Part shown: positions 44,225 through 52,292 of the stretch, piece by piece
Layout of the letters: every line of letters starts with the position of its first letter
How positions within the stretch are numbered: position 1 is the first letter of the stretch
Origin: Alkalicoccus luteus
GTDB taxonomy: Bacteria > Bacillota > Bacilli > Bacillales > Salisediminibacteriaceae
Length of the DNA stretch: 64,000 nt
Reading direction: 5' to 3' (one strand)
Assembly (NCBI GenBank): GCA_052061695.1
Contig: JBPZEY010000002.1
Translations under genes and position numbers: made by a program
The notes under the pieces: generated by a model
What the model was told of the DNA's origin: nothing
Database searches by the model: none
The model's input: the letters and a program-made list of their open reading frames with translations, nothing else

Positions 44225-46228
44225 ATGACAATGACCACTTCCGTTGATCAACTGTCGATTAATACGATCCGTACCCTATCAATTGACAGCATTGAAAAAG
44301 CTAATTCCGGACATCCGGGTATGCCAATGGGCTCTGCACCGATGGCGTACAAGTTATTCACTGAATTTATGCAGCACAACCCGGCGAATCCTGACTGGTT
44401 TAACCGGGACAGATTCATCCTGTCAGCAGGTCATGGATCCATGCTGCTTTACAGCCTGCTGCACCTGCACGGCTATGATGTAACGCTTGATGATTTGAAG
44501 AACTTCCGACAGTTCAACAGCCGTACTCCTGGCCACCCTGAATATAAGCACACCCCCGGCGTTGAGGCAACTACTGGACCGCTTGGACAGGGAATTGCGA
44601 TGGCTACGGGCTTTGCGATGGCTGAAGCGCACCTTAGCGCAGTGTATAACAAGCCTGGATACGACCTGATCGACCACTATACGTACACGATCTGTGGAGA
44701 TGGTGATCTAATGGAAGGGGTTTCGGCTGAATCGGCCTCTCTCGCTGGACACCTGAAACTCGGTAAACTGATTGTTCTCTACGATTCCAACGACATCTCA
44801 CTGGATGGCGATCTGCACCAGTCATTCTCTGAAAGCGTAGCTGACCGGTACCGTGCGTATGGATGGCATGTATTGTACGTAGAGGATGGCAATGACCTTG
44901 AAGCAATCACAAAAGCTGTTGAAGAAGCGAAAGCGGATGATCGTCCATCGATGATTGAAGTAAAGACAGTTATCGGGTACGGGTCTCCGAACAAGAGCGG
45001 GAAGTCGGCTTCCCACGGTGCTCCGCTTGGAGAAGAAGAAGCTGCAGCTGCTAAAAAAGCGTACAACTGGGAATATAAAGAACCGTTCTATATTCCTGAC
45101 GAAGTAAAAGCGCATTACAACAGTCAGAAAGAAAAAGGACAGCAGCAGGAAGAGGCGTGGAACAATCTTTTCGCGTCTTATAAAGAAGAATATCCCGAGC
45201 TCGGCGCACAGCTCGAACGAGCGATTCACAACGAGCTTCCGGAAGACTGGGATGTTGATATCCCTGTATATGAGGAAGGCGATAAATCCGCTACAAGAGC
45301 ATCCGGGGGCGAAGTGCTAAATGCCATTGCCGGCCGGGTACCTAATCTGTTTGGAGGGTCTGCAGACCTTGCATCATCCAATAAAACGATGCTGAATGGT
45401 GAAGAAGACTTTAGCCGCAACAACTACGCAGGACGAAACATCTGGTTCGGCGTAAGAGAATTTGCAATGGCGGCTGCCGTTAATGGCATGGCTCTTCACG
45501 GGGGAGTTAAACCTTACGGCGCTACATTCTTCGTCTTTTCTGATTACCTGCGACCGGCAGTCCGGCTTGCAGCCTTGATGAAAATTCCGTCTACGTTTGT
45601 CTTTACACATGACAGTATCGCTGTTGGGGAAGACGGTCCAACTCACGAACCGGTTGAACAGCTTCCATCTCTCCGTGCGATGCCAGGGCTTTCCCTTATT
45701 CGACCTGCTGACGGCAATGAGACAGCTGCGGCCTGGAGACTTGCTGTTGAATCTAAGGATCATCCGACCGCACTCGTGCTGACTCGACAAGGCCTGCCAG
45801 TGCTGCCAGGGTCAAAGGATTCAGCTTTGGAAGGTGTTAAAAAAGGCGCGTATGTAATTAGCGAAGCAAATGGACGTCCAGACGGCCTGCTGCTCGCCTC
45901 AGGTTCAGAAGTGTCACTAGCAGTGGATGCACAGTCTGCGCTTGAAAAAGAAGGCATTTTTGTATCAGTTGTATCTGTTCCAAGCTGGGACCGCTTTGAC
46001 AAGCAGTCAGATGCGTATAAAGAATCTGTACTGCCATCCGATGTGAAGGCTCGACTGGCTATTGAAGTAGCTTCTCCGCTTGGATGGGAGCGTTATACTG
46101 GTTCAGAAGGGTCTGTGCTCGGGATTGAAACATTTGGTGCCTCAGCACCAGGTGATCAGATTATGAAGGAGTATGGATTCCATACAGACAACGTTGTAAA
46201 CCGATTTAAACAGCTTTTAAACAAATAA
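44225..46228 (+). CDS. tkt: Transketolase
   Basis: This thiamine-diphosphate enzyme of the pentose phosphate pathway has 667 residues. It has GHPGMPMGSAPMAYKL at the N-terminus, the TPP motif GDGDLMEGVSAESAS and the pyrimidine-domain segment THDSIAVGEDGPTHEPVEQL. The RBS is GTGAGGGTG. The ynzC-tkt-yneF order is as in B. subtilis. Confidence 0.97.
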   Translation: MTMTTSVDQLSINTIRTLSIDSIEKANSGHPGMPMGSAPMAYKLFTEFMQHNPANPDWFNRDRFILSAGHGSMLLYSLLHLHGYDVTLDDLKNFRQFNSRTPGHPEYKHTPGVEATTGPLGQGIAMATGFAMAEAHLSAVYNKPGYDLIDHYTYTICGDGDLMEGVSAESASLAGHLKLGKLIVLYDSNDISLDGDLHQSFSESVADRYRAYGWHVLYVEDGNDLEAITKAVEEAKADDRPSMIEVKTVIGYGSPNKSGKSASHGAPLGEEEAAAAKKAYNWEYKEPFYIPDEVKAHYNSQKEKGQQQEEAWNNLFASYKEEYPELGAQLERAIHNELPEDWDVDIPVYEEGDKSATRASGGEVLNAIAGRVPNLFGGSADLASSNKTMLNGEEDFSRNNYAGRNIWFGVREFAMAAAVNGMALHGGVKPYGATFFVFSDYLRPAVRLAALMKIPSTFVFTHDSIAVGEDGPTHEPVEQLPSLRAMPGLSLIRPADGNETAAAWRLAVESKDHPTALVLTRQGLPVLPGSKDSALEGVKKGAYVISEANGRPDGLLLASGSEVSLAVDAQSALEKEGIFVSVVSVPSWDRFDKQSDAYKESVLPSDVKARLAIEVASPLGWERYTGSEGSVLGIETFGASAPGDQIMKEYGFHTDNVVNRFKQLLNK

Positions 46229-46239
46229 GTGCCGTGTTC

Positions 46240-46276
46240 CAGATGGTCTGAGCTGAATCAGACCATCTGTTTTTTA
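46240..46276 (+). terminator. tkt terminator
   Basis: A perfect 12-bp stem CAGATGGTCTGA / TCAGACCATCTG with a 6-base loop is followed by TTTTTTAG. Confidence 0.95.
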
Positions 46277-46310
46277 GCTGATAAATAGCGAATCCTGTCC
46301 AAAAGCTTCT

Positions 46311-46338
46311 TTGCAAATGGACTGCTCTCATGTATACT
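46311..46338 (+). promoter_or_regulatory. Predicted yneF promoter
   Basis: TTGCAA at 46311-46316 and TATACT at 46333-46338 are separated by 16 bases. Confidence 0.6.
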
Positions 46339-46378
46339 AATGGAGGTTAGGAATTGTGAGTAGAAGGAGGGTCAGGCG

Positions 46379-46600
46379 ATGCAGCTGTGGCTTGCGATAT
46401 TGTTAATTGTCATCGCTTTACTGGCAGGAATTGCACTTGGTTTTTTCATCGCGAGAAAATATATGATGAATTATATGAAGAAGAATCCGCCGATTAATGA
46501 AAAAATGCTGCGAGTGATGATGATGCAGATGGGCATGAATCCGTCTCAAAAGAAAATTAATCAAATGATGAAAGCAATGAACAACGCGAACGATAAATAA
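46379..46600 (+). CDS. yneF: UPF0154 membrane protein YneF
   Basis: This small protein of 73 residues has one N-terminal membrane helix (WLAILLIVIALLAGIALGFF) and a basic Met-rich tail (MMMQMGMNPSQKKINQMMKA). Its function is unknown. The RBS is AAGGAGGG. It is the last backbone gene before mnmH. Confidence 0.94.
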   Translation: MQLWLAILLIVIALLAGIALGFFIARKYMMNYMKKNPPINEKMLRVMMMQMGMNPSQKKINQMMKAMNNANDK

Positions 46601-46632
46601 AGCGATTTGTTCTGCTGAACGTGCATTTGAAA

Positions 46633-46686
46633 CCCGGAAGAAGGGTGGCTGTTCGAGCTGATCGAACAGCTTTTTTCATATCCGGG
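46633..46686 (+). terminator. yneF terminator / mnmH leader hairpin
   Basis: A perfect 9-bp stem GCTGTTCGA / TCGAACAGC at 46648-46670 is followed by six T residues. It is enclosed by an outer 6-bp pairing, CCCGGA (46633-46638) with TCCGGG (46681-46686). The mnmH RBS follows 15 bases later. Confidence 0.82.
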
Positions 46687-46713
46687 GATACTGAAAGAGC
46701 AGGTGAACAAACG

Positions 46714-47787
46714 ATGAGTACCCTTGAACTTCCCTCCATACAGGTAACAAAAATGCTGGAGAAAAACCTGCCAGTTGTTGATGTCCGCTCACCGGGAGAA
46801 TTTGCACATTTTTCATATCCGGGAAGCATTAACCTTCCTCTCTTTACGGACGAGGAGCGCGTTGAAGTCGGCACTACGTATAAGCAGGTGGACCCCGAGC
46901 GTGCAAAAGATATCGGAATTACACATTTTGCTGAAAAGCTTCCGGAATATTACCAGACGATAAAAGAACTGACGGAAAACGGAGCAAAACCAGTCGTTAT
47001 AGCCTGTGCAAGAGGCGGGATGCGAAGCGGAAGTTTTGTCTCCCTGTTTGCCTCATTGAAGCTGCCGGTTCTCCAGCTGGAAGGCGGAATACGCTCAATC
47101 AGAAGATATGTGCAGGTCGAACTGGAGCGATTGTCCACTTTGCCATGGAAGGCAATTGTAATTGGAGGTTATACCGGCACTAGAAAAACGGTTTGGCTGG
47201 AAGAGCTTCAAAAAAAGTCATGGCCCGTATTAAATCTGGAAGGCCTCGCTAGTCACCGAGGTTCGATATTCGGTCACATTGGATTAGAAAAACGGTCTCA
47301 AAAGCAGTTTGAATGGCTGCTTATGAAAGAACTGCAGAATCTTGAGCATTTCCCTTATATGATTATGGAAGCAGAGAGCAAACGGATCGGACCTATTGTT
47401 CTGCCGGAATGGCTTCAGCAAATAAAAGAAAAAGGCGCATATGTAGAGCTGCATGATTCCATGAAAAACCGTGTTGCGTATCTGCTGAAGGAATATAAGC
47501 CAACAGAAAACGCGGAATCGTTTAAACAGGCATTGGATCGCTTGAAAAAAAGACTCAAGCCTTATTCGCTTGAAGTTATCGAAGCTGCCGAGCAAAAAGA
47601 TGACTACGCTGCCATTTTTGAAGAATTACTGACCTCTTATTATGATCCTAGATATTCACATAAGCAGCAGGAGTATACCGAGAACGAGAGGATCTATCCT
47701 GTGCATATAGAAGACATGACGCAGGAGCAAATTCTCCAGGCGATCAGCGAAGCGGTTGAAGAGCAGGCTGATCAACTGAAAACATAG
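46714..47787 (+). CDS. mnmH: tRNA 2-selenouridine synthase (MnmH/SelU)
   Basis: The enzyme replaces the sulfur of 2-thiouridine at the wobble base of some tRNAs with selenium, using selenophosphate from SelD. The product has 357 residues. The rhodanese domain has VDVRSPGEF and the active cysteine C98 in ACARGGMRSGSF. The P-loop domain follows with GGYTGTRKT at 151-159, where Arg157 replaces the usual glycine. The open frame starts at 46621, but the ATG at 46714 follows AGGTGA and gives the family N-terminus. It is inserted between yneF and ccdC and belongs functionally with the sel genes 1-6 kb downstream. Confidence 0.93.
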   Translation: MSTLELPSIQVTKMLEKNLPVVDVRSPGEFAHFSYPGSINLPLFTDEERVEVGTTYKQVDPERAKDIGITHFAEKLPEYYQTIKELTENGAKPVVIACARGGMRSGSFVSLFASLKLPVLQLEGGIRSIRRYVQVELERLSTLPWKAIVIGGYTGTRKTVWLEELQKKSWPVLNLEGLASHRGSIFGHIGLEKRSQKQFEWLLMKELQNLEHFPYMIMEAESKRIGPIVLPEWLQQIKEKGAYVELHDSMKNRVAYLLKEYKPTENAESFKQALDRLKKRLKPYSLEVIEAAEQKDDYAAIFEELLTSYYDPRYSHKQQEYTENERIYPVHIEDMTQEQILQAISEAVEEQADQLKT

Positions 47788-47844
47788 CAGGCAGGTTATT
47801 GTCCCATTACTGTTTATTCAGGGAAGCATCTGGCTCGCTGAATA

Positions 47845-47853
47845 TGCTATACT
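47845..47853 (+). promoter_or_regulatory. Extended -10 promoter of ccdC
   Basis: TGCTATACT provides an extended -10 without a clear -35 hexamer. Confidence 0.45.
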
Positions 47854-47883
47854 GAACGCGGGAGTGCGATAGGGGGGAGCGCT

Positions 47884-48393
47884 ATGTATGCAGTGCTGTT
47901 TGCAGTAGCTGCCTTTCTGATGGCTTGTGCCGCTGTAGTAATTCGTATGAGAGCCATGAAAAAACCTGCGTCGGTAAAGAAAATTTTAATACCGCCCGCA
48001 GCGATGTCTACCGGCTTTCTTATGTTTTTATATCCGCCGGTTCAGCAGATCACCTGGCTGGAGGCAGCTGAAGCGTTTACAGTAGGATTGCTATTTTCTA
48101 TTATTCTAATTAAAACATCGTCATTTGAAATTCGACATGGAGATGTCTACATGAAACGATCCAAGTGGTTTCCAGTTATTCTGATGGGACTGCTGGGAGT
48201 ACGACTTGTTGTCAAGCTTGCACTTGGTATTTACTTTTCATATGAAGTGCTTGCGGGAATGTTTTTCCTTCTCGCGTTTGGAATGCTGCTGCCTTGGAGA
48301 ATTGCTATGTATGTGAAATTCCGGCGTGTCCAAAAAGATTTTCTCGGCCGGCAGGAAAAAGAACCGCTGCAGGAACCAGCCGGCTCAGCCTGA
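47884..48393 (+). CDS. ccdC: CcdC-like membrane protein (cytochrome c biogenesis, YneJ)
   Basis: This integral membrane protein of 169 residues has about five hydrophobic helices, including MYAVLFAVAAFLMACAAVVI and KKILIPPAAMSTGFLMFLYP. It matches the CcdC family found beside ccdA in B. subtilis; its exact role is unclear. The ATG follows GGGGGGAG. ccdA and the response regulator yneI, expected just upstream, are absent and mnmH lies there instead. Confidence 0.85.
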   Translation: MYAVLFAVAAFLMACAAVVIRMRAMKKPASVKKILIPPAAMSTGFLMFLYPPVQQITWLEAAEAFTVGLLFSIILIKTSSFEIRHGDVYMKRSKWFPVILMGLLGVRLVVKLALGIYFSYEVLAGMFFLLAFGMLLPWRIAMYVKFRRVQKDFLGRQEKEPLQEPAGSA

Positions 48394-48408
48394 ATATCCA
48401 ATTACTAA

Positions 48409-48456
48409 AGCAGAAAGCCGCCGGATCGTTTTGATCCGGCGGCTTTCTGCTTTTTT
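48409..48456. terminator. Bidirectional terminator ccdC / yneK
   Basis: A perfect 19-bp stem beginning AGCAGAAAGCCGCCGGATC at 48409 has a 5-base GTTTT loop, followed by six T residues on the plus strand. It lies between convergent genes. Confidence 0.95.
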
Positions 48457-48913
48457 ACACAGCTGATGACGTCCCTCGTTCAGGAGATTGCCTGAAATAT
48501 TTTTCATAAGGTGCAGCATCAATATTTTTTTCCTTCAATTTCTTTCTTAGAAATTTATGATCCCGTTTAGGCGTCGCAGCAATATAACCTTTTATAATAA
48601 GTTCCTGTGATAAATAGTCAGCCTTTTCTTCAAGCGCAAACTGGCCAATTTTACCGGCAATTTTCTGTTTGGCGATATCACGAAATAATTCAGGGACGGG
48701 TTCAGTTAATTCATTTAAGAGCGCTTTTTTATCGTCGGTCCACAAATGAAGCGTTTTATCAATATAGTAGTCCTGCCAATCCAAAATGGATTTACCATCT
48801 TTTTTTGGCATTTTCTTCAAAAATTTACGGAACATAAAATATCCGCCGATCGCAACTAGTACAAATACGAGTATCGACCACAGCAGGATAAACCACATAA
48901 ATATATCTTCCAA
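48455..48913 (-). CDS. yneK: DUF2621 protein YneK
   Basis: This conserved protein of 152 residues has an N-terminal membrane helix (MWFILLWSILVFVLVAIGGY) and a charged cytoplasmic part containing DWQDYYIDKTLHLWTDDKKA. Its function is unknown. Two starts are possible: TTG 48913 seven bases after AGGTGA, or ATG 48898 behind GGAAG. It marks the left edge of the sel block. In B. subtilis cotM and sspP/sspO follow before citB. Confidence 0.85.
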   Translation of the reverse strand: MEDIFMWFILLWSILVFVLVAIGGYFMFRKFLKKMPKKDGKSILDWQDYYIDKTLHLWTDDKKALLNELTEPVPELFRDIAKQKIAGKIGQFALEEKADYLSQELIIKGYIAATPKRDHKFLRKKLKEKNIDAAPYEKYFRQSPERGTSSAV

Positions 48914-48953
48914 CGGAGCGTCACCTGCTTTCTTTTCAATCTAATGCAGATGT

Positions 48954-49050
48954 TGGCGGGACCGTGTGGGAATCGAACCCACCGGAGACGGCACGCGCCT
49001 CCCAAAAGGCTTTGAAGGCCCAGGTAAGCACCAGCTACACAGCCGGCCCC
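48954..49050 (-). tRNA. selC: tRNA-Sec (selenocysteine tRNA, anticodon UCA)
   Basis: The minus strand gives a 97-base tRNA ending GCCA. The acceptor GGGGCCG pairs with CGGTCCC (one G-U). The anticodon TCA is at 49013-49015 in a CTTCAAA loop. A long variable arm (GGAGGC with GTCTCC) precedes the T arm GTGGG-TTCGATT-CCCAC. The long variable arm, UCA anticodon and encoded CCA are diagnostic. The D stem (GTAGC-TGGT-GCTTAC) lacks one base for perfect 6-bp pairing, and the anticodon stem pairs only three or four bases. selB is divergent 106 bases away. Confidence 0.93.
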
Positions 49051-49156
49051 ATGTAATACTGCGTCGTAGACAATTATACTCGAAAAGCACAATAGGATGC
49101 AAATATGCTTCCTGAAATGCTATGATGCATGCAGGAAAACGAAAGTGGTGAGGCAG

Positions 49157-51043
49157 ATGACACAGTTTATTACATTTGGTATGGCAGGTCACATCGATCA
49201 TGGAAAAACAACGTTAACGAAAGCATTAACCCACGTAGATACCGATAGATTAAGTGAAGAAAAGGAACGGATGATATCCATCGAACCTGGCTATGCCCCC
49301 TGGACGATCGCTGAAGGTGTCCGGGCTGCAATCATTGATGTCCCCGGGCACGAGCGGTTTATCCGGCAAATGATTGCAGGCGTAGCTGGTATTGATGCCG
49401 TTATGCTTACGGTTGCGGCAGATGAGGGAGTTATGCCTCAAACGAGGGAGCATTTAATCATTTTGGAACTGCTGGGGATTGATTTAGGCATTATTGTCAT
49501 TACAAAATCCTCAAAAGCGGATGACGAGATGCTTGATCTGGTTGAAGAAGATATCCGTGAAGCTTGTGCCGGAACATTTTTAGAAGGGGCGGAACTGGTC
49601 GTGACGGATGCAGTTAGAGGAGAAGGGCTGGATGCTTTGAGAGAGTCAGCACAGCGCACTGCTTTACGTGCACAGCTCCGGACAGAGGGAGGAATATTCC
49701 GAATGCCGGTTGACCAATCATTTTCAGTAACCGGTCACGGCACGGTCGTGAGAGGAACGATCCATTCAGGAACGGTGACTGAAGGAGATGTCCTTTACCT
49801 TCTTCCAAACAAAAAAGAAACACGAGTGAAGCAGATTCAGTCATTCGGCACGAAACTGCCTGCAGCACACGCCGGAGACAGGGCCGCATTGAATCTTCAT
49901 GGCATAAGCACAGATGAGGCCGGCAGAGGTACGGTGCTTGTTTCTGAAATAACTCCTCCCACTAAACGGCTGGACATCTGGATGAGACCGGGAAGGTTGT
50001 TTCAATACCCGTTAAAACAACGGCAAACAATTAAATTTTTCACGGGGACTACGGAAGTAACCGGCAGGATTGTTTATTTTGACCGGAATAAGCTGGAGCC
50101 TGGAACAGAGGGAACGGTCTATTGCCAGCTTGAACTTGATACGGAAGCAGCCGTCTGGAAAGGAAGCCGCTTTATTTTGAGACGGGCAACTCCTCCGGAA
50201 ACAATAGGCGGAGGTGAAGTAATTGATCCTGCAGCCTCTAAGTACCGCTTTGGAGATAAAACAGTTGCACTTTTAGCAGAGAAAGCAAAAGGAACGCCAG
50301 CAGAGCGTCTCGAGCTCTTTTTAAATCAATCCGGTCCTTCTGAAAGAAAAGCTGTCAAAGAAAAGGGGGCGTTCACTGAAGAAGAGATAAACGAGGCGCT
50401 GAATGAAGAGCTTGTTAAAGAAACTGGGAAATGGCTCTATACAAAACATCATTTGGAACGAACTGTTCGTGCTGTTACTGCTCAGCTGCAAGAGTTTCAC
50501 GAAGCTTATCCAATGAGGCGGGGAAAAGATATTGCAGAGACTGCTGGTTCTTCTCCATATGCCAAACAAATATCGGAGGCGCTGATTCGCATAGGGACGT
50601 CCGAAGACAATTATCGTATTGATGGAAGGTTTATTTCTGCAATAACTCATCAGGCTCACTATCCGAAAGAGTGGGAAAAAAGAATGCAGCAGGTGGAGTC
50701 TGCGCTAGCTGAAGCAGAGCTGATGCCGGAAACATTCTCGACGATAAGTGCAAAAGCAGGTATCCCAGAAAAATGGATGACAGAGTTAAAGCATTTTTTG
50801 GTCAATCAAGATATTGCTGTTGAAGCGGCCGACGATCTGTTATTTCATTATTCCGCCGTAAAAACCGCTGCAGGGCGGCTTTATGACAAATATCCGCAAA
50901 CGTTAACCCTGCAGGATGCGAAGGCAGCATTAGGAATCACGAGAAAATACCTCGTCCCACTGCTGGAATCGTTTGACCGGCAGGGATGGACGAGGCGAAA
51001 GGAAGGAGATCGGATCTGGTCCGACCCGTCAACTTTTGTTTGA
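49157..51043 (+). CDS. selB: Selenocysteine-specific elongation factor SelB
   Basis: This EF-Tu-like GTPase delivers Sec-tRNA to UGA codons by binding the SECIS hairpin. The product has 628 residues. G1 is GHIDHGKT and G3 is DVPGHERF. G4 reads TKSS (116-119) where T/NKxD is expected, so Ser119 replaces the guanine-contacting aspartate. Beta-barrel domains II-III follow with VTGHGTVVRGTI. Four winged helices make up the C-terminal 250 residues (ITRKYLVPLLESFDRQGWTR at the end) and would hold the SECIS. The ATG at 49157 follows GTGGTGAGG. Confidence 0.95.
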   Translation: MTQFITFGMAGHIDHGKTTLTKALTHVDTDRLSEEKERMISIEPGYAPWTIAEGVRAAIIDVPGHERFIRQMIAGVAGIDAVMLTVAADEGVMPQTREHLIILELLGIDLGIIVITKSSKADDEMLDLVEEDIREACAGTFLEGAELVVTDAVRGEGLDALRESAQRTALRAQLRTEGGIFRMPVDQSFSVTGHGTVVRGTIHSGTVTEGDVLYLLPNKKETRVKQIQSFGTKLPAAHAGDRAALNLHGISTDEAGRGTVLVSEITPPTKRLDIWMRPGRLFQYPLKQRQTIKFFTGTTEVTGRIVYFDRNKLEPGTEGTVYCQLELDTEAAVWKGSRFILRRATPPETIGGGEVIDPAASKYRFGDKTVALLAEKAKGTPAERLELFLNQSGPSERKAVKEKGAFTEEEINEALNEELVKETGKWLYTKHHLERTVRAVTAQLQEFHEAYPMRRGKDIAETAGSSPYAKQISEALIRIGTSEDNYRIDGRFISAITHQAHYPKEWEKRMQQVESALAEAELMPETFSTISAKAGIPEKWMTELKHFLVNQDIAVEAADDLLFHYSAVKTAAGRLYDKYPQTLTLQDAKAALGITRKYLVPLLESFDRQGWTRRKEGDRIWSDPSTFV

Positions 51044-51074
51044 ACTGCTTAACTTAAAAGTCGTCGATAGAATC

Positions 51075-51103
51075 ATAGAGCCGTCCAAAGCGGACGGCTC
51101 TAT
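51075..51103. terminator. Bidirectional terminator selB / selD
   Basis: A perfect 12-bp stem ATAGAGCCGTCC / GGACGGCTCTAT with loop AAAGC lies between the convergent genes. T tails are poor on both sides. Confidence 0.78.
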
Positions 51104-51126
51104 ATTGATAGTACGCAGAGGCTGCC

Positions 51127-52182
51127 TTATTTGTGGATGTGAACCGTTTTTTCGGATGGTTCCGTCACATATCCCACAATGACAGCAGGAAATTTAGAAT
51201 CTTTCATATCCTCGATGTAAGCTGCAGCTTCTTCTTTATTCATCGTGATCATCAGTCCGCCGGACGTTATGGCATCTGCAGCAGCAGCTTTCTCGTGCGG
51301 TTCCATTGCAGGGCTGTACTGTGTTTCATTTTCCAGCCATTTAATGTTTTCTTTTGTCCCGCCAGGAATGGTTCCTGCTTTAGCGTGTCTTGATGTACCT
51401 GGCAGAAACGGTATTTTCATAAAGTCAAAGTGGAAACTGACGCCGCTTCCTTCCGCCATTTCATATCCATGGCCGATCAAACCGAATCCTGTCACATCTG
51501 TGACAGCGGTTGGCTGGTAAGCAGCCAGCTTTTCGGCAGCTTCTTTATTGAGCCAAGCCATTGTTTCCTGAACTTGATCAATCTCTTGTTCGGAAGCTTT
51601 GCCGAACTTAACGGCAGTTGTTAAAATGCCGGCACCTAACGGCTTCGTTAGCACAATGGCATCACCAGGCTTAGAACCTACGTTACGGAAAATACGGTCA
51701 GGATGCACCGTTCCCGTGCAGCTCAATCCGAATTTTGGTTCAGGATCATCGATTGAATGTCCACCTGCAATGACAGCTCCCGATTCTTTCACTTTATCAG
51801 ATGCACCTTTTAAAATGGCTGCTAAAATGGAAGGATCAAGTTTTTTAATCGGAAATCCGACGATATTCAGTACGGTGACCGGTGTTCCGCCCATCGCATA
51901 TACGTCACTCAGTGCGTTTGCCGCTGAAATTTGTCCAAACATATAAGGATCGTCAACGATTGGAGTGAAGTAGTCCACAGTTTGCACTAGAGCAGTATCA
52001 TCGGTAAGCTGATAAACGCCGGCATCATCTTTTGTATCGATTCCTACCAGCAACTTTTCATTACCATTATCTTTAGGCAAATGACGCAGAACCTGCGTCA
52101 GGTCCTCAGGACCAATTTTGCACCCTCAACCAGCTTTCTTTGTCATTTGCGTTAAACGTTTTTCATTATGAAATATAGTCAT
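51127..52182 (-). CDS. selD: Selenophosphate synthetase SelD, selenocysteine-containing (in-frame UGA)
   Basis: The enzyme makes selenophosphate from selenide and ATP, the selenium donor for SelA and MnmH. A conventional reading would start at TTG 52080. Upstream the frame continues through one TGA (52128-52126) to ATG 52182, eight bases from AGGAGG. Reading that TGA as Sec gives 351 residues starting MTIFHNEKRLTQMTKKAGUG, with CKIGPEDL next. This is the known SelD active-site loop, with Sec19 in the catalytic Cys/Sec place. Later motifs are GGHSIDDPEPKFGLS, PLGAGILTTA and TDVTGFGLIGH. Two hairpins follow the TGA. The gene converges on selB and diverges from the selW-like gene. Confidence 0.94.
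52082..52113 (-). promoter_or_regulatory. SECIS candidate hairpins in selD mRNA
   Basis: Downstream of the UGA are GGTCC-TGA-GGACC (52113-52101; 17 bases from UGA to loop, G second in loop) and TGACGCAG-GTT-CTGCGTCA (52100-52082; 33 bases to loop, G first). Both fit the published bacterial SECIS rule of 16-37 bases to a small loop with G in its first two positions. The second stem is stronger. Confidence 0.8.
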
Positions 52183-52214
52183 TTCAAGTCCTCCTCTCCT
52201 TTACGTACGTTCTC

Positions 52215-52220
52215 ATTATA
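52215..52220 (-). promoter_or_regulatory. -10 element of a selD promoter
   Basis: TATAAT is present on the minus strand about 30 bases before the selD start. The -35 (TTTATC at 17 bases) is weak. Confidence 0.45.
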
Positions 52221-52229
52221 ACGCTGCAA

Positions 52230-52258
52230 TTGACCAGGATAAAGCAATACACTAGAAT
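52230..52258 (+). promoter_or_regulatory. Promoter of the selW-like - orf - selA operon
   Basis: TTGACC at 52230-52235 and TAGAAT at 52253-52258 are separated by 17 bases. It is divergent from selD. Confidence 0.7.
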
Positions 52259-52292
52259 AACATGTAAAGAAGGATGTCAGGGGGGCTGATGG

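Noticed and set aside
48409..48456. 19-bp palindrome as a recombination or insertion-sequence end
   Set aside because: It sits between convergent genes with a T run and behaves as an ordinary bidirectional terminator.
51127..52080. selD starting at TTG 52080 as a short non-Sec protein
   Set aside because: It would lack the catalytic loop. An ATG with a strong RBS lies 34 codons upstream in the same frame, with only one TGA in the exact Sec position.
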